Source: Eulemur rufifrons | Taxonomy: Eukaryota; Chordata; Mammalia; Primates; Lemuridae | Assembly (NCBI RefSeq): GCF_041146395.1 | Contig: NC_091006.1 | Span: 10,174,001-10,238,000 of the forward strand | DNA: 64,000 bases | Direction: 5' to 3' | Shown here: positions 12,551 to 24,300 of the stretch, in pieces | Layout: each line of letters starts with the position of its first letter | Numbering within the stretch: position 1 is the first letter of the stretch | Translations under genes and position numbers: made by a program | The notes under the pieces: model-generated | Told to the model about the DNA's origin: nothing | Databases searched by the model: none | Seen by the model: the letters and a program-made list of their open reading frames with translations, nothing else

Positions 12551-13557
12551 CCTGCTCTCTGTTTCGTGCTGATCCTCGGTGCCCCGGCCCCCTCTTTGTG
12601 TCCACGCTCGGGGGTCTCGCCCACCAACTCACCGGCAGCCCTGCTTACACCCACCCTCGCCCCAAATAACTCCCAGCTTCAGGTCTGGGTTCTCAGGGTG
12701 CTGGATGTGGCACGTGGGGTCAGAGGTCTTTCCTCTGCCCAGTCGTGCGGCTCAGGGAGAGCAGATCCCAGCCTGTCCCCTCCAGCCCCAGGAGCCTGTC
12801 TGCGCGGCCTGTTCCCTTCCCCAGCACGATCCTGGGCGCGGCGGGACACTGGTGAGCATCTGGGAGATGTTTCTCCGTTTAGAATATGAGAGAACCAGCC
12901 AGCAGGGCAGGCCCGGGCCACCCACCCTCTTCCCTGTGTGGGTGGCTGATGTAGTTGAAGGTGGCAAGGTCATGGGAACCTGCCGGCCAGGAGCCCTGGT
13001 GTCATTCAGCTCCTGCGTAAACCCGGCGTCATCCTGGCCCCAGATACCTTGGCACTGTGGTAAACACCTTGCTTATTTAAGCCAGTTGGTTTATCCTTTA
13101 GTCACTTGCAGCTACAAGTGTCCTAATTGCTCCCTGGAACAACCGCAGTTAGGACTGTCATTCAGGCGAGGGGCTCATGGAAGCCACACGGTGCGGCCAG
13201 CGCCAGTTGTAGCACCCGCAAGGTGCTGAGACTCGGCAGCCCTTCGCCTGCCTGGCTGGGGTCTGTCCAGACCCCAGAGATCTTCGTGGGCCTTCGGTCA
13301 GTTTCAGCCATTTGCCACGAGGTTCCGCATTGTCTCAGCAGGGACAGCTGTGTCAGGTGCTCGCCCAGCCCCTGTCCCTCTGCCTCCACCTGAGGTGGGG
13401 CTGGGGATGTGGGGGGCTCAGTTTGTCTGCCCCTCTTGTGGCACCTGTGAGGGGCCGGGGTCCTCCCCAGCCTGTCCCTTGCCCTTGCTTGTGCTCCATG
13501 TAGCCTGGGGGCGGGGGAAGAATCGGACCTTTGCGACAGTTAGGGGTTTGCACTGTG

Positions 13558-13870
13558 TCCCCTCACACAAAAAAGGTATGTTCAAGTGCTAACCCCCAGT
13601 ACCTTAGGAAGTGACCTTAGTTGGAAATGGGTCTTGACAAAGCTAATCAAGTTAAAATGGGGTCATCAGCATGGGCCCTAATCCAGTATGACTGGTGTCC
13701 CTAAAGGGAAACTGGGACACACAGGGAGACCTCTGAAGACAGAGGATGGGGTGACACATCTGCAAGCCACGGAACGCCTGAGTGCCAGTGACGCCCCAGA
13801 AGCTGGGAAGAGGCAAGGAAGGGTCCCCCTTAATTTTGGACTTAAGCCTCCAGCGACGAGACAATGAACT
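13558..13870 (+). repeat. MaLR/ERVL-like LTR or related interspersed repeat
   Basis: Aaggtatgttcaagtgctaa, ccctaatccagtatgactgg, gggtgacacatctgcaagcc and ccagaagctgggaagaggca are in the order of a common mammalian LTR-type repeat. The exact subfamily is not assigned. Confidence 0.5.
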
Positions 13871-14529
13871 TGTTCCCAGGCTGTCGTGCTGTGTTGTAGC
13901 TGTCGCAGGAAAGGAACACAGCTTCTCCGAAGCGCTCCCGGTTTTCTGACTTTTGGGGGTTCTGGATCGATGGCTGGAGGCAGAGAGGAGCCCCTTGGGC
14001 AAGTGTTCGCTCCCCTTCAGCCCCCCAGGCGTCGCCCAAGCGTGTCGTGTGTCTGTAGCCTTTGCTGAGGACAGCAGGGGTCTCCTTAATTACTTGGCTT
14101 GACCCTGTACCAAATCTTAAAGATCTCAGCGCCCTAACACAGAAGATGACATTTGCTGTCACTACTGGTACTCATAGCGGCAGGCAGCTGTTCACCAAGT
14201 GATTCATGGACCCAGGCCCCTTCCTGTGGTTCTGTCACCCCCCGGGGGCTCAGGAGCCCCTGGATCCAGCAGGCAGACGAGGCAGGAGAGCGCAGGCAAA
14301 CCTGCTTCTCACTCGGTGCCATGGCGGGAAAGGGGCGAGCGCCACGCATGCTCCTTTCGGTGAGAACTAGTCCCCCGGCCTCACCTAGGGGCACGTTCCC
14401 AGAAAAGCTCCACACTGTAGAGAGGAACGTGGGACCTGGGGGACAGCAAGCTGCCCCAGCCATGGCGAGCCACTCTGACGTCCTGTTTCCTTTCACACTC
14501 TCCCAAAACTCTAGCTGTAGAGGCGCAAG

Positions 14530-14632
14530 GTCAGAGTTGTAGCTCACGGTAACCTTGAACTGGGCTCAAGCCATCCTCTGCCTCAGCTTCCCAAAGTGCG
14601 GGATTACAGGCGTGAGTCACTGTGCCCGACCA
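14530..14632 (-). repeat. Alu fragment, antisense
   Basis: Agctcacggtaaccttgaac through cgtgagtcactgtgcccgac; one diverged arm. Confidence 0.8.
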
Positions 14633-15294
14633 TGGTCAGTCTTAAGAAAAAACGGACAACATTTTGACCACTGCGTGGGTACCACGTAACGGGCTGCAGC
14701 TTCTAACGGGGCGTCCTCAGTCCTCCCCGCCTCCAGCCAAGTCCGCACATTAGTGTCTCTTACAGCACCCGCTCCTGGTGCCAGGAGTAAACATTTATTT
14801 TCAGCCTGGACTCTGGTGGTAAGAAACAAACCCACTGAAACTGGCTTAAGGGAGGCAAAAAGGAAGGAGATACAGTGGCCCCAACAGCACATTGACAGAC
14901 ACACTGGCTTACCAGTGTCACGAGGCCCCATGTCTCTCCCTCTGTGGTGGCTCCATGTTTGGGCAGCTCTCCCCGACTGTTGGACATCTCCCAGCAGGCC
15001 CAGGCCTGTGCCCCCAGCTTGGCCATGCCAGGCATGAAAATCAGCCCCCACTGCGCGGACAGTTCCAGGGAAAATCCCAGGGCTCCCACTGACCTGTGTC
15101 TACCTGTGACACAATCATTGTGGCCAGGAGAGACGAGTGCTGGGGTCGGCCAGGCCTGGATGCTGTGCCTGGCCTGGAAGCTAAGGCATGTGAGGCCAAT
15201 GGCCCCACAGCCCCATGGCCTGAGAGTGGGTGCCTTGGGTCCTTGGGGATTGTCCCTTTTGCCCTCAGGGCCCTCGCTCAGAAGTCACACCTTT

Positions 15295-15609
<315 letters not shown>

Positions 15610-16444
15610 TCACACCCTTGACCTCTGGTGCCAGGGTATGTTGAGTCCCTGCTGCCCTCCCCCCCCCCCCACACTAGACCCAGGCACCCCACAGGCCTGT
15701 GTGCTTAGATATTTGACCAATGAGGAGCTGCGCAGAGGAGCGACAGCCCCACCCGAGGTTTCTGTCCCCCTGGGCAGGGAAGGCAGTGAGCCACCCATGC
15801 AGAGTCCAGCTCCAGCCCTAGTAACACCCCTCCTGCCTGACTCTGGCTCAGACCCTGTGTGTCCCCCAAGTGTCCCCATCTCTGCTCAACTTCCCTGTCC
15901 TCAAGGGGCTGATCAGGTGGTTTCTGTGTCAGTGACTAACCAGTGGCCCTTGGGTGGTCCCTGAGTGACCCCAAAAGCAGGTACGCTCTAGACAGTTACT
16001 TGTCTGGGGGAGGCAGTGCCACCCACCCGACTGGCCAAGGTGCCAGTGAGGCCTAATTAACCCATCACCACGAGGGCAGAGCCACCCTGGGACACAGAGC
16101 AGCTTACTGAGGCCACCAGGGACACCACCCTCGGAAATGACACCTCCTGCCCTGTTCACAGAGGGGCAGGCTAGGGCGTGGGGACAAGGACCTGGATCCC
16201 CTGAGGCCTGGGCACTCCCCATTGCCTGAGTCAACTGGGCCATCCGCCCTTCATCTCTGCCTGCCCGCCCCCCGCCCCCCGCCTCGCCCACCACCCCCGC
16301 GGCCCCACCTGCCCGGATGCCTGGATGCCAGCTGAGGCACCAGGGCAGCTCCGGCCTGGCTCCCTGGGGAGAAAGTGGACGGTGGGACAGGGCAGGCCTA
16401 GTCCCCCATCCCACTGAGCCCGGAGACCAGGACATAAAGACCAA

Positions 16445-16748
16445 CCCGAGGCTTTGACTCTTTCATTTACTGCATTTGTGCTCCGAGTTCCTGGCTGGCC
16501 CTGTGCCTGCGCTCGCACACCGGCACTGGCACGCCGCCCTGCTCCTGCAGGCTGCTGCCCACGCGCCCTCAAGTTCACAGGTTCATCTGGTGGGGGCAGC
16601 CCCGCAGGCCTCATTCAGACCCTGGATCCTGGGCCCATCCCGCCCCCTCCGTCCAGCGTGGGCAGGTGGAGAGGCTGGCGCCTGTTGCTGCCTGCGCAGT
16701 GCTGCATTCAGGGCTCCCCTGGCCTGGGTTCCCCGGATTGAAGGGCGC
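16445..16748 (-). other. NKPD1: NKPD1 3'UTR
   Basis: Follows the NKPD1 stop on the minus strand. No AATAAA is visible. A variant AGTAAA (plus-strand tttact, 16466-16471) is the best polyadenylation signal candidate, so the transcript end near 16450 is approximate. Confidence 0.5.
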
Positions 16749-18544
16749 TCAGGCCACCGGCCTTGGCTTGCTCCCATGGGCCCGGTCCCGGGGATGGTGG
16801 GCTTCGCTGGTGTGTCCTGCAGCGTGGCCTATTGGGGACGCCCTGGAGACGTGGTTGGCTCCGTTGGCAGCGTGGGGGGCGTCGTGGGCAGGGGACTTGG
16901 GCGGGCTGGGGGGCTTGAGCGCGCTGACAGCTCGGATGAGACCCATGCGGCGGCGGATGGAGTGGTCCAGGTTGACCGTGCAGCGCAGCAGGCTCTGCGC
17001 CTCGGCCACAGTGAAGGGGAAGTCAGCACCCAAGAAGCGCTCGAAAAGCTCGGGGTCACCGTCCAGGTCGAGCACGTTCTGCAACGCCTTGGTCATGGTG
17101 TGCAGCTCGCGGCTGTTGTCGCGGAACACGTCCCAGAGGCGCGCGCGGCCGTCGGGCGCGCCCCCCGCCTGCTGCCGGTCCTCCAGGCACTGCAGCGCCC
17201 AGCTGAGGCGGCAGGGCCACTGGTTGGCGAGCACCACCCAAGCCACGGCCTGGCGCGGCGTGGGGCCCCCCAAGTCACCCTGCTGCTGCTGCAGCAGACG
17301 CACGGTGATGGGCACCGTGTTGACGATGCGCCGCATGGACACCACGTTGTCGGGCACGTACTCGTAGAGGCAGTCGCGCTCGTCGTGCAGGCAAAAGAGC
17401 GCCTCCTGGATGCTGCGCGCCGCCTCGGCGTCCACGCGGCCCTGCGCGTGCTCGGGCCCCGCCTGCGTCTCCACCGCCAGCAGCTGCGCGCCCTCGCCGC
17501 CCCCGCCCCCGCCCGCCAGCGGCCGCGGCTTGCCCGTGATCTCGCGGTAGAGCAGGTCGTCGCGGCTCTGCACGGCGTCGTGCAGGAACTGCAGCTTGGT
17601 GCGGGGGCCCATGATGGGCACGGAGAAGGGCAGCGTGACGGTGCGGTTGAGGAAGAGGTAGCCGTTGTCCGCCGTCCCCTTCATGTTGCCGGCGCTCTCG
17701 AGGCACGCGGCCAGGATGCTGGGGTCCACGACCAGGATGAAGATGAAGGGCGCGTGGCTGTCGGACAGCAGCGTGTTGATGGCGTTGAGCACGCCCACCA
17801 CGCGCTCCGGGTAGCACGTGTCCAGCCCGGTGACCTCGAGCACGACGCGCAGCCGCCGCCGCTGGTAGATCTCCAGGAAGCACAGGAAGTCGGTGAGCAG
17901 CTCCACCTCCTTCTTCACCTCGCACATGAAGCCCAGCTGGCTGCCGAACTTCTCGCGCGACACCAGCCGCTCGATCTTCTTGCGCTGGCTCACGAACAGG
18001 TGCTTGCCCACCGAGTACACGGCCATGAGCAGTCCCGAGCCCGACAGCGTGGTGGCGGCGCCGCCGAACACCTTGAGCAGGCTGCCGCCCGGGCCGCCGT
18101 GGCCGTGCTCGTGGCCGCCCAGCGACAGGTACAGCAGGGCCACGCCCAGGGCCAGCGCCGCCAGCAGCCCCAGCAGCCCCAGGCACACGCGGCGCCGGCA
18201 GTGCCACTCGCGCTGGCAGCAGCCCGGCGTCGTGAGCGGCTTGTTGCCCATCACCGAGTACACACTGAAGGGCAGCGGGCCGTAGTGGTGGCGGATGCCC
18301 TCGCACAGCGTGGTCACCAGCCCGGCCCACAGCTTGTCGGTGCCCGCGTACTGCCAGGCGCTGAAGCGGATGAAGAGGAACTGCACGTTCTTGCGCCGCA
18401 GGTGCACCTCGGTGATGATCGGCTGCAGGAACACCAGGTACCACAGCAGCTGCGGGAGGCTCCAGCCGCGCACGCCCCGCGGCTGCCACTGCACGTGCTG
18501 CAGCTCCTCCAGCTCGCGCTGCGCCGCCTCTTGCTGCATCAGCG
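16749..18544 (-). CDS. NKPD1: NKPD1 last coding exon (KAP NTPase core, 2 TM segments, C-terminus)
   Basis: NKPD1 is a KAP-family P-loop NTPase-domain protein, predicted to sit at membranes; its biochemical activity is not established. This exon starts at 18544 after the acceptor ccacag and carries 597 codons plus stop (16749-16751). Reading leftward it holds the KAP segment with FLFIRFSAWQYAGTDKLWAG, then two hydrophobic spans inserted in the NTPase fold as in other KAP proteins (near VCLGLLGLLAALALGVALLY and ATTLSGSGLLMAVYS). Next come the Walker B-like strand RVVLEVTGLDTC and FIFILVVDPSILAACL. The C-terminal helical part ends SKPRPVA. A Gly run (plus-strand about 17495-17515) and a Gln run (LLQQQQGD) are low-complexity spots. 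The exon is very GC-rich, which leaves a long open frame on the opposite strand that I regard as a shadow. Confidence 0.95.
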
Positions 18545-19854
18545 CTGTGGAAAGGGCGGGGGACGTGAGAGGCCGACGGGCCGGGTGTCCCCGGAGAGAC
18601 CCGGGGCACTAAGCAGAGAACAGGAGACCAGACCTGGCGGGAGGCGGGCCTGGACCTCAGAAGGTGCCTCCCGGCCGGCCCTAAAGAGCTGGGACCGCAG
18701 AAGGGTCTAAGGGCGAGGCTGGGGCGGGGGCAAGAAGGGACACAAGAAAAAGCCAGGACTGGGCAAGGGGCTGGAGGCAGATCCAGAGGTCCCAGGTAGA
18801 GGGGGGAAGGCTGGGGGGCTGGCGGGTGGTCCTAAGGAATGAATGAGAGACGCTGAGGAAGAGAAGTGCCATTTCCCTGCCTTGCTGCTCCTCCCCCAGG
18901 GAGCCCTCCCTGACCCTCAGGCTGGGTCAAGGGCGCTCAGCTCTTCCCACTCTGGGTCATCACTGTCTGAGGACAAGCCTGTCTCCCCTGCTAGACTGTG
19001 AGCCCCGGTTGTCTTGATCACTGCTGTGTCCCCTGGGCACCGAGGAGGTGCTAGGGGAATGTGTGAAGGACGGATCATGAGAAGTCGGGGGCAGGATCTG
19101 TCTCGGAGCGCAGGGAGTGAACGAGCGGGAGTGACTAAGTCACCGCGCACAGAGCAGGACCTGCCCGTGATGCTGTCGCTTTTTTCCTTATATCCTAATC
19201 TCTTCCCGGGAACCTGTTTGTTCCTCTGTGACAACACAGGGGCAGGACATGGACTCGTTTAGCAGGTGCTCAGGAATGAAAGGCTGTTGGGCCTGCACCA
19301 GGGCTGGGCACAAGGACAGTCACCCCCAGCCCCTCTGGCCACACTTTGGGCTGAGGTCCGAGCCCCAGCAGGGTGAACGAGGTCAGAGCAGCTGCGGAGC
19401 CAGGCTGGGTTTTAGCTCATGAATTCAGGGGACATCTGTCTGTCAGGTGTCTGTGAGGGCCCAGCACAGGGCCGGGGCTGCGGAGAAGAGGTGGGTCGGG
19501 GGACACAGAGACCAGGGGGGCTTGGCAGGAGCCTGCAGCCTCAGTGAGGACGCTGGGCTCTTTCCCTCGGGTGCTGGGGAGCATGGAAGGCTCTGAGCAG
19601 GGGAGGGACAGGACCACATGTGTATTTCAGAGAAGTTCCTTGGAGTGGATTTGGTGGTGGGGACTGGAGGGAGGTGAGACTTGGAGGCGGCCAGGAGGCC
19701 GGTGGGGCAGGAGCCGGGGGCAGAGGCGTGGGCACGGGAGGGCCTGGGCTGGGGCAGGGGCGAGGGGATGTGGGGACGGCTGGAGCTCGGTAGGGACCAG
19801 AGGCTCCGTTTCTCATCCTCCCCAATCCCCCCCAACACACACACACGTCCTCAC

Positions 19855-19986
19855 CGGTGATCTTGTCCAGCATCATGTGCAGGCGGCAGCCGAAGGGGGC
19901 ATAGAAACCCACAGTCACAGGGACAGGCACGTGGCAGAGTGTCTTTGCTAGGCAGCTGCAGTAGACGTCATCCTCTGTCAGGATGC
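19855..19986 (-). CDS. NKPD1: NKPD1 internal exon with degenerate Walker A region
   Basis: 132 bp between an acceptor cctccag and a donor gtgagg on the minus strand. It encodes ILTEDDVYCSCLAKTLCHVP followed by VTVGFYAPFGCRLHMMLDKI. It joins the last exon in phase (G|CG gives Ala, then LMQQEA). By position this is the P-loop of the KAP domain. Active KAP members show G-x-W-G-S-G-K-[ST] here, whereas this copy reads GFYAPFGCRL, with no GK[ST]. This is the state I recall for the human gene too, so it is probably a family property and not local decay. Confidence 0.9.
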
Positions 19987-21996
19987 CTGGAGGTTGGGGG
20001 TGGGGAAACTGAGTCAGTGAAGCTGGCCAGGCACTGCCCTCCTCCCGTCTGCCCCACACAGCCCGCCCTGCACCAGCATCCCCTCTTGGATCCCCGGAAG
20101 TGACTCAGGTCAAAGCCTGCAGCAGAGGTTTCTGTGGCCCCCAGCAGCCTCCACTGCCAGGGCCGCATCTGTCCCTTGGAGCCTACAGGAGGATCTAACC
20201 CTGGTCCCGCCCGGCTGAGGCTGGGATGCTGGACACTCCCCAGCCCCAGACCGGAGGCTTGTGGGACACTGGCTGTCCCGGCCCTGGATCACCAGGCTGG
20301 CTTGGCCACCAACCTGTGGTCCCCTCCAGGAAAATCCCACGGGCTTTTCTTGAGACATGAGGCCCTCGAGTGCTATGACACCGCTTTCCACCCTGACAGT
20401 CCCCGCTCCACTCCTGCCTGCTCTGCTAGCCTGGCACCCGCGTGGAGGGCCCCTCTCAGCTTCCTGCCCACCCCTCACCTGGCCTCCCTCCCTTACTGTG
20501 CCCTCACGCCCACAAGTCACTAGTCCCACCGCAGCACAGGCTTGGGACAGAGGTGCGCAGACCCGAGTTCCAGTCTCAGCCCCACCACCTCTCTCTGCAG
20601 GACCTGGGGAGACACCTCTGCAAGGCTCAGCGCCCTCCTCTCAAGAGCGGGTGGCACAGACGCCAGGGCGCAGGGCTGCCAACGGGTCTGGCCGGTGCTG
20701 GGCCCTCGGCTAACGCTGGTGTCTCCAGGGGCCACTTAGGGCCCTGGGCGCCATGCATAAGCACCGCAGTGTCCACTCTAGAGGGCAGACGGCAGGTCCA
20801 CTTCCTGGACCTGGAATTAGGGTGCCAAAAAGGTAGGATTCACTCATGGGGGCGCTGGGCCAGCCTCATGGTGCAGCCCAGTTTTCGAGAGACCCGGTGG
20901 GCTGCAGGAAACAGGCCACGCCTGGCGGAAGAGCCCAGAAGGCGGGTGGAAGCAGCTGGATGGGTCGGCTGAGGTGACGGGCAGGATCGAGAGGTGACCT
21001 CACCTCCCCTAGCCTCTATGTCCCTGCATGTGCAATGGGCATCAAGGCCCTGAGGCTGCAGTGACAAGGTTGGGACAGACCTAGAGCTGGTCCCTGTTGA
21101 GTCCCTGTTGCTCTACTTTCAAACCAGACCTAGAAACCAGCCACATGTCCCCATCTCTGCTGCACAGGACCCTGGTCAGGCTGCCAGCACCTCTCGCCGG
21201 GACTCCCGCCTCCTTGCTGTCCCTGGAACTCGCCACCTTAGTCTTTGCATTTATGATCCTGCTGCTCCGTCTTTGCTTAAATGTCGCACGAGGCCTGGCC
21301 TGATGACCCTATTTAATCTGCACCCCATCGCCTCTCCCTGCTTTATTGTCCCCCCATGTGGCTGTCACTGGGTGGCACACTTAAGCTTCCTTGTTTATCT
21401 TGTGTCCCCAACCTGTCCCCACCCCCAGCAGAACGTGAGCTGCACGGAGACGGCTCTCTGCTGGGCCTGCCGTGCCCCCAAGACAGAGCCTGGCACACAC
21501 GTGGGTGTTCGGTCCCGAGTCATGGCATGGATGAACAAGCGAGTCACTCCGACACTGAACTGTCCTCTCTCTCCCCAGGCTGCTCCCTTCCTCTTGTCGC
21601 AGCTTCACGCTTGGTCTGTCTCCCCCACACCAGAGCTAGCCAGCACGCTGGTGCCACCACCCCCTGCCCACGTCCCCTGTGGCCTGCCGGGCCAGGGGAG
21701 GGAGGGCTGGGAGGAGAGAAAGCAGAGCCGGGGCGTTGGCAGCGGGAGAGGGAGGCCCTTGCAGCCGAGCCCGGGCGGAGGCACCGTGGACAGGCCTGGC
21801 GCAGAAGCCTCAGACCCCAACAGGTGAAGCAGAGGCAGCCGGCCCGAGACCCGGGGTGGGGTGAGCGCCGCTCTTGGGCAGGGACCCGAGCGTGGCATGA
21901 GGGCGGGCCCGAGGCGCCAGCCAGGGAGCAGGAGGCCCAGGCGGGAAGCGAGGCGGCGGGAGCCGGGCACAGAGCCCTCAGGGGCTGGGTGAGCAC

Positions 21997-22437
21997 CGGA
22001 GCTGTAGGTGAAGGAGCCGCAGGCCGCGGGCGCGGGCAGGGGCCGGGCATCAGTGGGCTCGCTGGGCTCCAGGAGGGCGCCGGCTGTGGAGGGCAGCGCT
22101 GGGCCGCCGCTGGCCATGACGGGTGCCGTGCTAGGCGAGGTGGTAGGCCTGGGGGGCGGCCGGGGGGCGCTGGCTGGTCCCCTGGGGGCAGTGGTGGTAG
22201 CAGGGAGCCCCTTCTGGGCCCTGTGAGTGGCGCAGAGCTGCTGCCATGAGGGGCTGGGAGGTGGGAGCTGGGGCTGCCGCCGGTGCTGCAGGACGGGGGG
22301 CTGGGGGCCCTGGTGGCAGCTGCCACGTACCCCCTTGTGGCAGTGGTAGGCCTGCTGCCAGCGTGACTGGGGGGATGGCCAACAGGGCCCGTGGACTCGT
22401 GGGGCAGCTGGGTCATGGCGCCACTGATGACAGCATC
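21997..22437 (-). CDS. NKPD1: NKPD1 probable Pro/Ser/Arg-rich exon 2, 3' border uncertain
   Basis: An acceptor cttccttccag ends at 22438 and the frame entered from exon 1 stays open leftward, beginning CCHQWRHDPAAP and running through His/Gln/Pro-rich sequence. Ending it at a phase-1 GT at 21996 gives 441 bp and a total protein of about 819 residues, close to the roughly 830 I recall for human NKPD1. Skipping it would give about 670. The donor there (ccg|gtgctc) is poor and other in-frame GTs exist, so the 3' border is a guess. No domain is recognisable. Confidence 0.5.
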
Positions 22438-23272
22438 CTGGAAGGAAGGAAGTGGGGGTGACTGGGCCTGGGTCCCTGGCCCCTGGGGGACACCAGCACG
22501 GGCCAGGTCGCCCCTCCAGGTGGAGCCTGGGCTGGAGCATTCTTGGGAACCCCAGAGGCCCCAAAGAAGTCAGAGAGAGCACGAGGAGGGGGGATGCGAG
22601 GGGACCCAGGTCTGTGCTCCCCCACGGGCGGGCGGAGGAAAGAGGCGCCCAGGCAAGGGGCTGGGACAGAGGACGCCGCCTGAGGTCGGTCCCTGGTGGG
22701 GTCCCCAGTGTGGGATTGGGGCAGAGAGGAATCCACTGGGAGGTGGCCTTGTTGATCCAGGGGAGGCCAGAGTGACAGGTGGTGGCCGTGGGGAGGGGAT
22801 ACGCCAGGGACTGGGAAGGAGGCCTTGTCCCTGGGCTTGGGCCAGGGTGGCAGGAAGGCCCTGGCCAGGGAGGCTGGGCACCGCCCGGCCCCGGGAGGCT
22901 GAATCAGCCCTAATGGGAGGTAATTGCCCCCTCCCCACCCTGGGCACCTGCGGTCACCACCGGATGCTGAGCCCCCACCTCGTTCAGCACACCCGGTGTG
23001 GGGTCTCCCTCTCCTCACTCCTGCCACATTGCTGTCCCCCAGGTTGGGGTCTGCCCCCACACTGGGGGAGGGGGCAGGCCAGGGGGCCCTCCCCTGCTTC
23101 CGTCTCCAGCCCTGGCTCCTACCTTTGGTTCCCCCCCAAGGCTGTGGTCCCCCAGCCCCAGCCCCACCGTGCGGATGCCTCCGTGGGGACGGCGGTTCTT
23201 CTGTTACCCCATCCCAGGCCGCCTCCCAGGCCTCTCTGCCTGCCATGCCCGCCCCCCAGAGCGAAGCCTTAC

Positions 23273-23397
23273 CTTTTTGCTGCCCCAACTCTGGGTCCAA
23301 GAAGTAGCAGTCGGTGGGGGTCTGGGGGCCCTTGGCGAAGTGGACATTGTAGCGCTTGTGCATGGCGGCCGGGCGGCTGGGCGGCGGGGACCTGCTC
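23273..23397 (-). CDS. NKPD1: NKPD1 first coding exon (start codon exon)
   Basis: The minus-strand ATG is at 23361-23363 in a good context (gccgccATGc). It opens MHKRYNVHFAKGPQTPTDCY, continues through FLDPELGQQK, and meets a donor (aaaag|gtaagg, exon end 23273) in phase 1. About 34 bases of 5'UTR precede the ATG, back to an acceptor ccgccacag at 23398, so at least one further non-coding exon lies to the right. The phase fits either the proline-rich exon at 22437 or direct joining to the exon at 19986. Confidence 0.85.
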
Positions 23398-24114
23398 CTG
23401 TGGCGGGAGGAAGACGACGGGCTCAGCGGCCAGCCCCCTCGGGCACCAGCAGCAGGGCTGAGGCTGGGTCCCTGCCCTGTTCCAGGACAGCCTGGACAGG
23501 TGAGAGGCCTGGTCCCAGATGATCCTGGGTTACCTTCTTGGGGTGAGCTTGTCAGGATACAATAGCGGGGTCAGGATGGGGGAGGGGTGGCCAGGCGCTA
23601 ATTTGGGGGTGGGTGGCTCGTTGTGTGGGGGCCCCTGGGAGTTTCCACACAGCCAGGACATTGGGGAGTGCTGAGCAGACGTGGGCCTGGGAACTGGGGG
23701 AGCCAGAGTGGCAGCTGAGTGACGCTAGGGGGCACTAAGGAGGGGCGCTGTGGGGGTGGGAGGCTGGTGCGGCTCCAAGGGACACAGAACCCGTGAGGTG
23801 AACTGGGGAGCAGACGGGAATGTGGGGTGATTGAAATTTCAGTGCTGGGTACACTTGGGGGGCTGAATGAGGGGTGTAGGGAGGGCAGTTCTGGGGGAGC
23901 CATGAAATCGCAGTGGTCCAGCCCCGGAAGGGGCTCAGCACACCCGGGCGGGATGGGGTGTACCGGGTGTAGACCGAACAGAGCCGGAAGCAGGACAGGG
24001 GAAGGATGCTGTAGGGGGCCAGGGATGGGGAGTCCAAGGGGCAGAGGGAATTGGGGTGATGAGGGCTGGGGGCCTGCCTGCCACCTCCCCCCCCCAGCCC
24101 CAGGTCCCTGGTAC

Positions 24115-24300
24115 CTGACGGTGGCCTTGCGGCCCCAGCTCCCTGCCCCGCCAGGCTGCCGCGCCAGCTCCGCCAGACCAGACTGTCAGTGCAGGTCCCA
24201 ACGGAGGGAGGCCCGGGCTGAGCCGCCCGCCCGCCCGACCGGTTCGCCCGCCTGTCCCCGCCCCTTCCCCAGCACGCCCGCCCCGCCTGGTGCTCTCTGC
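24115..24300 (-). promoter_or_regulatory. NKPD1: Candidate NKPD1 non-coding first exon and GC-rich promoter
   Basis: On the minus strand a donor-like accgtcag|gtacca sits at 24114-24115, behind about 100 bases of GC-rich sequence. Several CCCGCCC/GGGCGG-type boxes lie at about 24225-24295. This is the most promoter-like sequence upstream of the NKPD1 start-codon exon. There is no TATA box. It is inferred from composition and one splice site only. Confidence 0.4.

Noticed and set aside
16476..18710. A 744-codon open frame on the plus strand
   Set aside because: It is the exact antisense of the NKPD1 last exon. High GC at codon position 3 removes stops on the other strand. Its protein is low-complexity (HRV/QLRAL-type text) with no family match, and NKPD1 on the minus strand is unmistakable.
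21544..22582. Two overlapping minus-strand frames of 290 and 325 codons
   Set aside because: Only the frame that follows the acceptor at 22438 in phase with NKPD1 exon 1 is plausible. The rest runs through intron and is GC-rich noise.
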